64,000 nucleotides of DNA from Gigaspora margarita. Lineage: Eukaryota; Glomeromycota; Glomeromycetes; Diversisporales; Gigasporaceae. The notes beneath the pieces were generated by a model. The model searched no databases. It was not told where the DNA came from and saw nothing but the letters and a program-made list of their open reading frames with translations. The stretch covers positions 56,813-120,812 of the forward strand of contig WTPW01000665.1 of the NCBI GenBank assembly GCA_009809945.1, written 5' to 3'. Shown piece after piece: positions 25,576-36,454 of this stretch (position 1 is its first letter; each line of letters begins with the position of its first letter). Made by a program: the position numbers and the translations under genes.

Positions 25576-26316
25576 TTATATATTTTTAGAATTATCAGGG
25601 CTGTTCCTCAACCAATTTCCTATTACCTTAAAGATATTCTTATTGCCATATTTATCTTTAAGCTTTGGATGCTCTTCTTGAACAAATTTCTGATATTTCG
25701 ACAATTTTTTTGGCAGTTTCTTTATTTTTTCTGTTGTTATATTTTTTCTTCTTTATTGGATTCTTCGCTTTCAGATACTGATATATCACGCTTCCACTTA
25801 GAAACACTTTTCTTATTATAAATTAATTTAGCAACATGTTCAATACTTGAAAGCAGTGTTGTACGTTTTGGCTGTCCACAGCCTTTTTTGGCTTGTCCAC
25901 GTCCAAAATTGTCCAAACATCCAAGATGTCCAAAGCTTGTCTAGGCTTTAATAATTAATAAATCTATCTAAAAAATATATAACTATATATTTTTTTAGGT
26001 GCTGAACACATTCCAGTTAAAATTAAAATAGGTTATCTTAATAAAATTTTAAGTAATTTTACTTTATTTAATTGTCCATGATTGTCCAAGATTGTCCAAT
26101 CATTGTTCAAAGCTGTCCCGTGACAACACTGTTTGAAAAATTTTCTATTAAATATTCAGGCTTTTGCCTTGATAATTTTAAAATCAAATCTCATTTTGTT
26201 TTTGCCAATTTTATAATATTTCTAAGTTCCGAATCCTTTTTACCACTCATCATTTTTTTAAATTTATGGAAAAAAATTCTTGTTCTATTTATAATTATAT
26301 CAAATTTGATTTTCAT
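25576..26316 (-). pseudogene. HMG-box-like DNA-binding protein
   Basis: ATG at 26316 (MKIKFDIII). The gene is interrupted by the hAT-like MITE at 25854-26131; taking that out joins PEYLIENF to SIEHVAKLIYNKK in one reading. The last third reads KKLPKKLSKYQKFVQEEHPK ... IFKVIGNWLRNS, which has the spacing of the HMG/YABBY-like box used by several large DNA viruses and eukaryotes (P-K-LS-YQ-FV ... F--I---W). One TGA and one frameshift inactivate it. Role if functional: DNA bending or transcription. The HMG call rests on pattern alone. Confidence 0.45.
25854..26131. mobile_element. hAT-like MITE, copy 2
   Basis: 278 bp, nearly identical to 1282-1560, flanked by CTTGAAAG/TTTGAAAA (8 bp, two mismatches). 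Its small size and near identity between copies suggest recent movement by a transposase encoded elsewhere. Confidence 0.87.
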
Positions 26317-26669
26317 TAACAAAATACACAAATTATTATTCAACAGAATATAAGAATATCTTAACGATTATAAATAATATTCAAAAAGAAAACTATCTGC
26401 ATTTGTCAGTTTTAGGAAATATCAATTTACTGATTATACAATTGTCACTTCATCAAATCCTAAAAGAAAATTTACAACTAAAACATAAACAAAGATTTAT
26501 ATTTTTAAATTTTATACGCAAAATCGATTTGGTCGATAAGATTTTTAATGCAAAATACAAAGTAAGAAAAGATATCATAAACAAGAAAAATATTGATGAA
26601 TATCAAAAAACTTTTCTTCTAAATCTTATAAATAAGATCATTTGTAATATTTGTTTAACTAATAATTAA
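26312..26669 (+). pseudogene. Open frame without ATG, unknown
   Basis: A continuous plus-strand frame of about 118 codons ending in TAA, Lys/Ile/Leu-rich and helical (LNFIRKIDLVDKIFNAKYKV), with no ATG at its head. It is divergent from the HMG-like gene. Either the start codon was lost or transcription begins inside. No motif. Confidence 0.35.
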
Positions 26670-26681
26670 ATATTTGTGAAT

Positions 26682-27019
26682 TTATTTTTTTAACATTTCA
26701 TAAATTGTCTTTGAAACCGCTTTTGAAAACATCTTTTTAAATTCATCTAATATTATCTTTTCATTTATTTTCTTTTTGGTTTTTTGTTTTTGTATTTTTT
26801 GTTTATATCTTTATAATTATTTAATAAAAACTCGTATGCTTCTTGTATTTTTATAAATTTTTGCTCAGCTTATTGACGTTCTTTTTTAGATTTTTTAACA
26901 TTCTTATCGGGATGATATAATAAAGCTAATTTTTTATAAGCTTGCTTTATTTTTTGAATCATTGTATTGTGAGTCAATCTTAAAATCTTGTAATAATTTG
27001 TCTTTTGTGTTTTTGGCAT
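26682..27019 (-). pseudogene. J-domain (DnaJ-like) protein
   Basis: ATG at 27019. The J-domain is clear: NYYKIL near the N-terminus, helix [18 protein letters not shown] with the HPD tripeptide at residues 36-38, then QKFIKIQEAYEFLL. J-domains stimulate Hsp70 ATPase. A TAA lies after residue 49 and a frameshift precedes the C-terminal tail, which ends at 26682. It is short (about 112 codons), so a J-domain-only protein. Divergent from the membrane-protein gene at 27080, with about 60 bases between starts. Confidence 0.8.
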
Positions 27020-27038
27020 TCTGATATAATTTTAAAAA

Positions 27039-27047
27039 TATATAAAA
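27039..27047 (+). promoter_or_regulatory. TATA-like box
   Basis: ATATAAAAA about 35 bases upstream of the ATG at 27080, in the divergent spacer with the J-domain gene. Confidence 0.4.
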
Positions 27048-27079
27048 ACACGTCTTTCTTTTATACAAATTTTATTAAA

Positions 27080-27265
27080 ATGTCAAAACCTTTTTACCTT
27101 TTACTTTTTATTATTTTAAATCTTTTGATTTATACCAACAAGCATCAAATAATGAAAACATTATTCTTTATTAAATATTTAATAACAGAAATATTAATGT
27201 TTATTAGACATGAACTGTTAGAAATTATCAGAATTGCAAACTATTATGAAGATAGAATTTTATAA
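27080..27265 (+). CDS. Small membrane protein, 61 aa
   Basis: Intact from ATG at 27080 (MSKPFYLLLFIILNLLIYTN) to TAA. The hydrophobic N-terminus is a signal anchor; the rest is charged and helical. A longer upstream frame from 27005 is less likely because it crosses the TATA box. No family recognised. Confidence 0.45.
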   Translation: MSKPFYLLLFIILNLLIYTNKHQIMKTLFFIKYLITEILMFIRHELLEIIRIANYYEDRIL

Positions 27266-27487
27266 CTTAAAATTTCCAAAAATTATAGTTTTTGCTCTGT
27301 TTATACGCTAATTTGTCATTTCTAATTGGTGATGCATCATTGATTGTCAATCAATAATGTTATAGGTGATGTAATCGTTGATTACATCAATGATAACATC
27401 ATTAATTGTCAATTGATAATTGCATCGTTGATTAAGGCTCAATTCCAATCTCGCAACAAATCAGTATAATAAATGTTCCAAAAATTT
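27266..27487. other. Palindrome-rich spacer
   Basis: Several small inverted repeats of GATGTAATC/GATTACATC and AATTGATAATT type at 27330-27440. Non-coding. Confidence 0.5.
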
Positions 27488-28893
27488 TACTACCTGATAT
27501 TATTTAATATCCTTTGTGAATCAGACCCGTTTCGCTAAACTCGCTTTCTAAAAAAAGCTCAGCAAAGGTTATTTGGCTATTTAATTATGATATTGCCAAA
27601 TACCTCATGCTTATGAATTGATTCGTAGCTAAAGCTACGAATTAATTAAATGCTACTCATTTTTGGCATATCTCATTAAATTGAATTATTTATAAAGTTA
27701 AATTAGGGATATTAAGTCGTTCAAATGAACTGGGTCTGAACCTGGTTCAAACTACTCTTTTTAGCCATTCATTCAAAGAAAAATTAACGACAAGTTCTTG
27801 AACCAGTTTTATAATCTAGTTTTTAAACCTGATTTATAAACCCAATTTATAAACTTAGCTTATAAAACTGGTTTGAAAACTCAGTTTATATGAACCCGGT
27901 TATAACAAAATCGTAATGCGTACAATAAAGAAATTATCAGTAAATTAAATATAATTTGTAATACAGCATGTCGAATCTTTGTACGAACGTATGTACATAT
28001 ATATTATGCATGCTTAGAAAGACATTTTGTCAACCAAAGTTACAGCAAAGTCATATGATTCTATTGTACAGCAAGTTATGATGCAATCTTAATTTGTTAG
28101 TATGTATGTAGTTTTATTAGCATGAAACTTCAAGGTTTCATCTAGCAACTATAAATCTAACATTTATCATGACTAAGTAAAAAAATAATTATCCAGGCAG
28201 GTCAGACAATATCTGACCTGCCTGGATAATTATTTCTTACTGAATAATAGCTCTAGTGAACTTAGGTTCATGAACTAGAGTTTGAACTTCAAAGTTAACC
28301 TCAAGTTCATACTTTAAGTTTATGAACTCAAGTTTAAACTTTAAAATTGAACTGAAGTTTATAAACTTCAGTTCAGTTCATTTTTTTCTTTGAACTTTAT
28401 GGGACTGGACCGAAACTAAACTGAACGAACCACTTAACATCCCTAATTTAAATTTTTATTATTTATTTTTAATAATTATGATATTGCAATTACGAAAATC
28501 AAATTTATATTCATTTTTAAATTTAATTTGATTGATTTTGGTTTAAGGATATATAATTTCTAACAAAAAATGCTTGCTTTCTTCATCGAAAATATTATTT
28601 TCTTTATCTAAACTAAGCTTGTAATTTTTTATTAACAATTTGTATTTTTTATCAATATAAAGTTTCTGTTTTTAGTTAATTTGATTTGAAAATATTCAGT
28701 TATATGGTCATCAATATCAGGAAACATAACTGGTTTACAATAATTTTGTTTTTTATTATCTCGAAACTACCAAAATTCTTCTTTTTTAGATAATTTAATA
28801 TCTTTTTCAAATTCTAAATTAGACATACTTTGGAGATCGAGTTAGCATTAGCAGGTCCGATTCACAAAGGATATTAAATAATATCAGGTGGTA
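27488..28893. mobile_element. 1.4-kb element with TACYACCTGATATT ends
   Basis: Inverted repeats of about 40 bp, starting TACTACCTGATATTATTTAA on the left and TACCACCTGATATTATTTAA on the right, pair across 1.4 kb with two mismatches. No transposase is inside. The interior has many GAACTT/AAGTTC palindromes and a perfect 24-bp hairpin (28183-28235). The target duplication is unclear. Confidence 0.75.
28183..28235. repeat. Perfect 24-bp hairpin with 5-base loop
   Basis: The arm AAATAATTATCCAGGCAGGT (continuing CAGA) pairs exactly with 28212-28235 around the loop CAATA. It is the strongest small hairpin in the window and, unlike its surroundings, the stem centre is GC-rich. Confidence 0.9.
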
Positions 28894-29001
28894 GAATAAG
28901 AGTTAGCATAAAGCATTAAGGAAAACGAATGACTAAACGTTTGATACAGTTGGGAGCTCTCTTACATTTAAAATTTTCTTGAAGTAGTAAGCAAAAAAAA
29001 T

Positions 29002-29028
29002 TCTAATCGGTCTATGAGACTGATTAGA
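29002..29028 (-). terminator. 3' hairpin h1 (after HNH copy 1)
   Basis: TCTAATCGGTC/GACTGATTAGA stem, 5-base loop, about 80 bases past the HNH stop. The same stem sequence recurs at 44809-44835 and 45461-45487. Confidence 0.7.
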
Positions 29029-29107
29029 TATATTTATATTTATTTAAGTTTAGTATTTACCGGAGACATATCAAAGTAATAATAAAAAAAATAATGTTGG
29101 GAATAAA

Positions 29108-29722
29108 TTATAGGACATATTTTGTGTCATAACCATTTCTGTTTTTTGTGATTTTGTTATGAACTAATTTGAATTCTATTGCTAACTGTTTTGCTTGTTC
29201 TGATATTCTTTTTTTACAAATATAAAAATTCTTACTTTTAAGTTTATCATTTTCAACCTAACGAAATCTCCACCTATTTAAAGAACAGTCAAAACTAATT
29301 CCATTATAATTAGATGTATTATTTTTAGATAATTTGCGATTTAATTGATTTTCTTTTTGGGTTGTTTGAGTAAGATTGCATTCACAATTATCCAATCCAT
29401 TTCTGTTTACATGATCAATTATACTTGATTTTGAATAAATTGATTTGTGAAAATAAGTATTTTTGTTTTGTGTTGTAATATAAGTGTTTGGTGTTTTATT
29501 AAGATGCTAGCTATAATTCTGGATCAGGTTGAACTACTTGAGGTCTGTAAGAAAAGTAATATTGGGTTTTTGAGTTTTAATTTCGAGATAGAGCTTGAAG
29601 TTGATCCTGACGATTCGATATTTGTTTAATTTTCTTTTTGGCTTGTTAAAATTCTTGTATTTTTCCCATCCTGTCAAGATTTCAAAGTGTTCAAATTTGT
29701 CTTGCCAATATGATTGAACCAT
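29108..29722 (-). pseudogene. HNH endonuclease with AP2-like tail, copy 1
   Basis: ATG at 29722 (MVQSYWQDKFEHFEILTGW), stop at 29108. The HNH signature IIDHVNRNGLDNCECNL is present with its catalytic His, followed by KLSKNNTSNYNGISFD and an AP2-like DNA-binding tail (NRWRF ...). Stops (TAG after RWRFR, others near codon 63) break it, but the HNH centre is better kept than in the copy at 8890-9496. HNH-AP2 proteins are homing endonucleases common in phages and giant viruses. It sits at the downstream end of the hairpin-marked gene array and has the array's own hairpin after it, so it belongs to that element. Confidence 0.8.
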
Positions 29723-29743
29723 TTGTTTTACATGAAAGAAAAT

Positions 29744-30079
29744 CTATTCAGTCAAAAGACTAAATAAATACTCACAATAAAATACATGTTCTTGAACATA
29801 TATGAATGTGTTATTGAATATTTTTTCTTGAATAATTATTATATCTTCAACAATTTTAATTTTTATCTTATATAAATAATGTAATGATTGATTGGCTTTA
29901 TAAATATTACGCTTTGATAAAATTGAAAAAAAATTTTTAAAATTTACTAAATTAAATTTGTTGGTCTTTAAATAATTAACAATAGGTAATGCTTGTTCGT
30001 GTTTTTTATAAAAATTCATCATTTCTGCAAATTCTAATATTTTTATTATATTTGTATTAAATAATTTGTATCTGAACAT
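29744..30079 (-). CDS. Hypothetical protein, 111 aa
   Basis: Intact frame from ATG at 30079. Lys/Tyr/Phe/Asn-rich, helical, no motif. The final codons and TAG stop lie inside the left arm of hairpin h2. Part of the minus-strand array. Confidence 0.5.
   Translation of the reverse strand: MFRYKLFNTNIIKILEFAEMMNFYKKHEQALPIVNYLKTNKFNLVNFKNFFSILSKRNIYKANQSLHYLYKIKIKIVEDIIIIQEKIFNNTFIYVQEHVFYCEYLFSLLTE
29745..29766 (-). terminator. 3' hairpin h2
   Basis: TATTCAGTC/GACTAAATA stem with an AAAA loop, overlapping the stop of the 111-aa gene. Confidence 0.65.
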
Positions 30080-30125
30080 TTTGACTAATGGCTAAAATAT
30101 GATGGCTAAAAAATTGAATTAATGG

Positions 30126-30847
30126 CTACTGCTCACGCCATTCTATATTCTTTTTATAAGAAATATTGAACTGCATAGGGAAACAAGAATAGCATGATTG
30201 ACAAAGCATATGGTAATATGAAATTGACCATATTGCAAAGAGATCGAGTACTTTTTGTTTGACAGATAAAGAACAATTTAGTATACCGCACCCATTAAAC
30301 ACTGGCATCATCCCACATCTCGTTAACAAATTGCATTTTTCACATCAACATTTTCCTATATCCTATTCTTTAACACAAATCAATTTTTTTTCCTTTGGTA
30401 AACAGTGAAAAACAAAAATACTCCTCTTTGTCTGTTTTTTTTACCCTTTTTCAAATGCTTACTTCAGCCATTTCACATCTAAAACTATGCCTTGTATACA
30501 TATTGCAAGATTTTTTAGAATTACACATATATTTATAATATTTACAGTTTTTGCATGGCAAAAGTGACCAATCGAACTCTAGATATAATGGAGTGTGCTT
30601 TCTTTTTTTGAGTATCATTTGGCTAAACCGTATTTTTTTAGAGTTTCTCTGATTTGTAGCTAATACTATTGTCGATATAAGAACTTCGCGTTTAGGTATT
30701 GAATAATTGTACAATTTGAAAATTGATGCCAAGCGATTACATGCAGGCTAAATTCAAAGCATCCAAATTCTCTAAATTATCAAATATTTTTACAACTGTT
30801 TCATGTGAAAAGTTAAAATAATTTTTGTTTAGTGTTTTTTTTTGCAT
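30126..30847 (-). pseudogene. F-box-like protein with Cys motifs
   Basis: ATG at 30847. The N-terminus NFSHETVVKIFDNLENLDAL followed by NLAC fits an F-box (L/F-S-E-V--IF--L---D-L-L-C). A frameshift follows, then an open 92-codon stretch (30451-30732) containing PCKNCKYYKYMC, more stops, and a final piece with CEKCNLLTRCG. The Cys pairs could bind zinc. F-box proteins feed targets to SCF ligases; mimiviruses encode many. A comparable F-box-like gene stands next to the other HNH copy (8159-8776). Confidence 0.5.
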
Positions 30848-30890
30848 GGTGAAATAATTTTTGTTTTGTAATTTTGTTTCTGTTGGTTAT

Positions 30891-31215
30891 TTATAATAAT
30901 GAACTCAGGTTCTTTAAATGCAAATTCATTAAGATCCTGATATTTTTCTTGTTGTAGCAATTTTTACAAGAATTGTGAAAATGAAAATTGAATGAACAAT
31001 TTTTGATATTGCATAGTTGTAATTGTTCCAATTCACAAACTGTGAATTTTTTATACGTATCGCAAAATGCTTTTGATAAATTTTTCACATTTTTAATTTT
31101 CCAACTGAATACAAATCCATTTTTTTTAATAGGATCTTGACAATACGGTTTATAATCTTGATTATACAATACTTTTTGTTTAACTGGTAGATTCTTAAAT
31201 CTGATATATTCAGTT
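30891..31215 (-). pseudogene. Cys-rich hypothetical protein
   Basis: A frame of about 105 codons (YIRFKNLPVKQKVLYNQDYK ...) with CDTYKKFTVC, CNIKNC and CKNC, possibly zinc-binding. The start codon is not clear and a TAG lies upstream. It may be the C-terminal part of a larger F-box-like protein, judging by a similar Cys/Lys pattern in the gene at 8159-8776; that similarity is weak. Confidence 0.4.
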
Positions 31216-31248
31216 TTTTCTTTACCTATTCCTTAGTTTGTAAAGGTT

Positions 31249-31268
31249 TGCAGGCAAATTTGCCTGCA
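31249..31268 (-). terminator. 3' hairpin h3
   Basis: TGCAGGCAAA/TTTGCCTGCA, a perfect 20-base palindrome, close in sequence to h4. Confidence 0.6.
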
Positions 31269-32196
31269 TAATTACTATAAATATATCTCTGATATACTTT
31301 TTTAATCATTAAAAAAATATTTAAATAAAATTTGGTATAATAATATTTGAAAACTAGAATTATATTTTTGAATTATTTAATTTTATATTATAAGACAAAA
31401 AGTTTATGTTGCTTATAAGCTAAAAATATTGAATTTTAAAGAAATTTTTTAATCAAAAAAGTAATTTACAATATCTTGGCGAATTCTTTAAATATTGGTT
31501 TTAAAAATATAGTTCCTAATACAATATTGTAGTTTATATAAAGGATTACAACTTTTATTATTGTACTTTAAGTNATTTACTTGTAAAAATTAAGACTTGT
31601 ATTAGAAGTAAAAATTTTTTTTATAGACGGAGACATATATAATTTAAGAAAATCTAAAGAAAACATTCTATAGTAAAAGTTCCAAAACAAAAACTTTAAA
31701 CTTCTATTACACCAAAGTTTTTTAATAATTTTAAAAAATTTTTATAATAGGTTTTCTCCAACCTATCCTAACTAGATTTATTTTATTAGTTTAAATTAAT
31801 AATAGTATAAAATAGGAAATAGGAGGTGTAATGTTATATTGGGTGCTCTGTAGCACAAATGTAGTTAGAAATCTTTACCATAGAATTTTTTTATAGCCAT
31901 ATCTCTTTACTTCAACTAGTTTTCGGGTTAGAGGAATTTGTTAGCCTGGTCCAAGAACTTATCTGACCCCTCACCTATCTCTACTTGATAACAAAGAGAC
32001 TATTAATCTTAGAATTAATTTAAGGCTGCTGTAACAAAGTTTCTACTATGATATTATATTAATAAAAAAAAAAAAAAAAAAAAAATTTTATAATAAAGTT
32101 GATAAAACAAAACTAATATTATATTTTTTACTTAGAAAGTATATAGCTAAAATTAATATTTAAAGTTTTATTTAAAAAATTTAAAATTTTAAAATT
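31269..32196. other. No gene recognised
   Basis: AT-rich, with a 22-base A run (32067-32088) and a GC-richer middle (31830-32045: GGTCCAAGAACTTATCTGAC, TAGAGATAGGTGAGGGG in inverse). It lies between two related hairpins (h3, h4) where the array would be expected to hold one more gene. If a gene was there it is gone or replaced by an insert. Confidence 0.45.
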
Positions 32197-32220
32197 TATG
32201 CAGACAAATATGCCTGCATA
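32197..32220 (-). terminator. 3' hairpin h4
   Basis: TATGCAGACA/TGCCTGCATA stem just after the stop at 32229. Confidence 0.65.
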
Positions 32221-32228
32221 ACAACAAA

Positions 32229-32440
32229 TTAAAGGATACCATAAGATTTAATTGAAAATATGTTGTATTTTTTGTGGCCAATATACTTGTAGAACACATA
32301 TTTTTGAGGATACAATTTGTTTAAAATAACATGTTTACAATATACAGCTTGGAATAATCTGCACGTACTGCTAATTTTTGCTTGTTCAATTATGGTTAAA
32401 AATAAAAATACACTGAACCATATGTTGAAATTTATGGTTG
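32229..32440 (-). pseudogene. Short hypothetical protein
   Basis: A continuous frame of about 65 codons (IIEQAKISSTCRLFQAVYCK ... SYGIL) ending in TAA, lying between hairpins h5 and h4. No ATG is visible in frame, so the start is probably lost. No motif. Confidence 0.4.
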
Positions 32441-32453
32441 TTTACCTTAAAAT

Positions 32454-32480
32454 ACAAACGGTGAATATTTCACTGTTTGT
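32454..32480 (-). terminator. 3' hairpin h5 (after DNA polymerase)
   Basis: ACAAACGGTGAA/TTCACTGTTTGT stem about 70 bases beyond the polymerase stop. Confidence 0.65.
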
Positions 32481-32550
32481 AATTTTATTTTAAAAATAAT
32501 TTTTATTTATACATCTTTGTAACTAAAATAATCTATTATTTTTGCTTTTT

Positions 32551-35500
32551 TTATTGGTATAGTACTGGCGCTGGATTCTGATTCAATTGAACATTTTCTT
32601 TTTGTTTTTGAGCTGCCTTTTCATTTTTTGAACTTTCAATTCGAGGATCATGATCATATTTTGTCTTTTTTAAGTTTGAAACAGGGTCAGTTGAATTCTT
32701 TCTTTTTAATGATAAAGAAGGGTTAAACTCTAGAGTTGTTTGTTTGAAAGAATCTGTTTGTTTTCTGTAAAATGTCTCAATTTGCTTTTCGGCATTCTTT
32801 GCTGTACATGCAAAAAAACTCGTGCATATATTCTTGAGACTTCTGAAATAATACAACTTATCAATGGCATCTGTTTCAATAAATTTTGAAACAAGTCGTA
32901 TCTTTTTATCTATACTGATTTTTGAATCCTAATGTATAAGAACATAATAATAAAAATGACCTAGTTCCAACTCCTCTTTACCCTCTCCATTTCTTTTAGC
33001 AACAAAATCTATCACCATCTTCTTACCACTTGACTGTTAACATGTTTGCTATTAAAAAAATCTTTTATACTAATAGGTTTCTTTGATGGATCGTATTTTG
33101 CATTTAATACAAATAATTCGAGATCATGTTGTTAGCTAATATAATCTGATAACATGTCAAATACTATCTGCCTTGGATCTAATTTTTTATTTGTCAATTG
33201 CTTTTGTTCATCAATCCTAATGCTTTCCAAACCATCAACTTTGCAATTGTTTTATAAAATTTTGATGCGTTTCGTTTGATTATTTTTATTCCTTTTAAAA
33301 ATAGTGTGACAAAATCAAACTCAACATGATGTTTATGTAAGCAGTCTTCATATTGTTTTTTTTTAAAAAAAAATCCACAGAAAAAATGTTTTCTCATATG
33401 CCATTCTCATATTGTAAATACCTTCAAAAATCAAATAATTGTTTATTTTTTTTTGTAATTCTTTGGTATATGATATAGTTCTTCTAATCTTTTCATTCCA
33501 AATTAATCATTTTATCATTGCTAATATTTTTGATCCAACTTTGTGACGTGACTCATATTTTTTATCAATACATTGTAAAGTTTTAAAAGCTATGAATATC
33601 AAATCTGTATCACTATTATTACCTTGATATCTTGTTTAGCAAATTTAATAACTTTTTGCAATATTGAACATGAATATGCTATCACCGAAGGAGCAATCGA
33701 TAGATTATACAAATTTGAAAAAGTATCACCTGTTACACCATAAATAGAATTTGCTAACAATTTCAAAGCATTTGATAAAGAGGTCCAATAGAGTAACAAT
33801 ACTAAATTTGGGTTGTTTTCTTCATAATATTTTATCTTGTCCTTGGCTATTTGTCGATTCAACAATAATTGTTTACACATTAATGGCATTAATCCTATCT
33901 TTTTGCAAATAAATTTGCCATATATTTTTTTATTATCCTCAACTATGTTTAAATTGGGGTTTGTTGAATTAATATCTACAGAAGTAACATTTAATATATT
34001 TTTTTTAATTATAGCATTAGGGTACATTAATCCAAAATCTAAAACTCTCACCAGTTGATCAGTTTTCTTTTTTTCTAATACAAAAGCTCCTTTGTATATT
34101 TTTCCAATTACAGGTATACCTTTTCGTACTATTGAATATAACATATCTTGTTTGCTCGCATTTCGACTATAAAAATTTTTGACCAAATATCCTATAGCAT
34201 TTATAAACACATTTGATATAGTGATACATATTAATTTTGCTAATTGTATATAGTCGCCAACTATATTACGATTGATCATTAATTCTTGCAAATGTAAAGT
34301 ATCAACAGAACAATAATACGCTAATTCAATAGCATACTTTTCTAAAATTATTGAATTAACAGACATCGCCTTAATACACTTTTTATAATCAATCTTACAC
34401 AACTTGGATAATTGTAATGCCAATTTTGATAATAATGTTTTATTATTTGCAAATTTGATTGCTGAAATATAAATAAACATACAATTTAAATTATTTGATT
34501 CAGGAATGTATAGAAAATCTATCTTGCCTGATAATTCATATTTTTTTAAAATATGATCCAACATATGTTTGAGCTCATTTTGAAATGTCCTTTTTGCCCA
34601 TATTAACAAATCAAGAAATACCAAGCCTTGCTGATAAAAATATTCACATTTTTGGTTTTCCATAGGATTAACTTTAATGTCTCGATTGTTAATATTTAAT
34701 TCAACAAATTGATATTTTTGCATTCGTTTATCAATATCTTTGTCAACTATACATATATCTGTTTCTTGAATGTTGTATATTATTTTGGATTTTTTGCCTA
34801 ATAGTAATTCACAAAATCTGTCTGAAATTTTTAATTTTTTGGTCTTCTTTAACATAAATGGCCAATTGAACCCCCTGTGTTATAACCTATTTCTATATCT
34901 TTTTGATAAAGATAGTTAAGCTTGGCAAATTCTGACAGTATCTTTTCTTCTGAATTGGTTTGAATAAAAATAAAATCATCAATAGAACATGATATTTTTT
35001 GGCCATATTTCTCAAAAAATAATTGAACGTTAATTGGTATTAATATAATGTTGTATCGTTTTAATAGTTTTGGTTGGTTGTAGAGAAATATATCAAACTG
35101 TATCATATAAATGTAATCATCAGATTCTTCTCCTAAAGGAAAATATCCTGGACCTTGTTTACTTCCACATTCAATATCTCATGCAACTACGAATAATTTA
35201 GGCACAGTAGTTGAATTTACACTCTTGATATCTGAAAATTTAATGTTCATTTCATTTTTTAAATTGCCTGCTTTGAGCTTGTACCATCCAACCAATTCGA
35301 AATCATATTTATGTGCTATATTCCAATAATAATATGAGAGATCATCCGAATAAGTGTCATATTGATCCCAAAATTCTTCTATTTGTTGTATAAGATTTTC
35401 TTCGTCTGATTCAATCTTCCTTATATCAATCTTCATTTTAGTTTCCTTTGACTTGCGTACTTGTTGCAAGCTTTCATTTAAAGTATCAATTTTGTTTTTT

Positions 35501-35861
35501 ATCTTTTGCAATACATTTCTACATTTCTTGTAATTGGAAAAATATATACGAAGAAAATCAAAGTTTTTAGTAGAGTCAAAAGGTTGTTTATTGATTGTTT
35601 CATAGTTTTTAAAATCACTAAATTCCTTAAGATACGAATCTAATAAAGTGGATCTTTCAGTTTAATATCAAAGAATATGTTGTACTCGATAATGTCGATG
35701 AAAAATTTTTGGCCATTTTTTAATACAGAATAAAGACGAAGCAGATATCCATCATTATAATTTGATGCATCTATCACTTCATATATGAAAAATAAATTTG
35801 GGTCTGTAATCTGATATTTCTTTACAATTTCTGCTCGTGACCTATAATTACGCAAATAAAA
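32551..35861 (-). pseudogene. Family B DNA polymerase
   Basis: About 1100 codons in order. N-terminal part from about 35855; ExoI with DIE near 35170-35178; ExoII with IGYN and NWPFML across a frameshift near 34850; ExoIII YCSVD (residues 181-185 of the 418-codon frame 33599-34855); motif A DFGLMYPNAII (273-283); motif B KLLANSIYG (365-373); motif C SDTD in a shifted frame near 33600-33620; then the thumb with AYEKTF, KKKQYEDC and KGIKIIKRN. The exonuclease and polymerase acids DIE and DTD are kept. Length and layout fit a cellular or large-virus delta-type enzyme, not a protein-primed one. At least three shifts and stops (TGA before DIE, TGA, TAA, TAG) inactivate it. Hairpins h6 upstream and h5 downstream frame it as one transcription unit. 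Confidence 0.9.
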
Positions 35862-35864
35862 TTC

Positions 35865-35889
35865 TATTCAGTCAAATTTAGACTGAATA
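35865..35889 (-). terminator. 3' hairpin h6
   Basis: TATTCAGTC/GACTGAATA stem, loop AAATTTA, between the 35901 stop and the polymerase start. Confidence 0.75.
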
Positions 35890-35900
35890 AACTACTATTT

Positions 35901-36347
35901 TTAAAATTGAAGGTCTAACAATTTACATAATTTATTTAATTTTTTGAATAAATTTTGTTTATTTTTCTTAATTTGATCTTTGGTTATTATAAGATTAAAA
36001 ATTTTTAATAATCGTTGAATTGTTTCTTGTGAAAATTGTTCTCTTGAATAAATTTCAATTATTTCAAGCTTTTGTCGATAATGTTAAAATAATTCGTAAA
36101 TATTATAATGATTTAGTGATTCAAGAGCTCTCTGCAATACACATGCTAATTGAATTGTTTTACAAAAAGTTGACGCATGATCTTCTCCCGGTTCGAAACT
36201 TAATGAGTTGGTAAATCTAGCCAAATTACGAAAAGTTTGCAATCTTTCTTTTTTCAAATTAATTAGATAGTCTTGATATTCTTATTCCTCTTGTAGATTA
36301 GAAAAATTGATCTAGAAATTGCTTTGATTTTTTCGGACCTGGTACAT
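35901..36347 (-). pseudogene. Hypothetical helical protein, 148 codons
   Basis: A single frame from ATG at 36347 (MYQVRKNQSNF) to TAA at 35901, broken only by one TAG and two TAA. Contexts (NF*INFS, QEE*EYQD, LF*HYRQ) suggest former Gln codons changed by C to T. Leu/Lys/Gln-rich and helical, with no motif. Its close fit between hairpins h7 and h6 shows it is a true array gene. Confidence 0.55.
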
Positions 36348-36397
36348 TTTAACATTTTGTTTTTTGTTAAAATATTGTTAAGTTACATATTTAAGTT

Positions 36398-36424
36398 TCT
36401 AGTTGGTACTTAATACTAACTAGA
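36398..36424 (-). terminator. 3' hairpin h7
   Basis: TCTAGTTGGTAC/TACTAACTAGA stem after the kinase gene. Confidence 0.7.
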
Positions 36425-36454
36425 TTAAAATAATTTAATTTATTAAAAAATATA

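Noticed and set aside
32551-35861. Protein-primed polymerase of a linear plasmid or Polinton
   Set aside because: The exonuclease-palm spacing and the KKKY/KGI-RRN type thumb fit replicative delta-type enzymes; no TPR1/TPR2-like insertion or terminal protein was seen. A search could overturn this.
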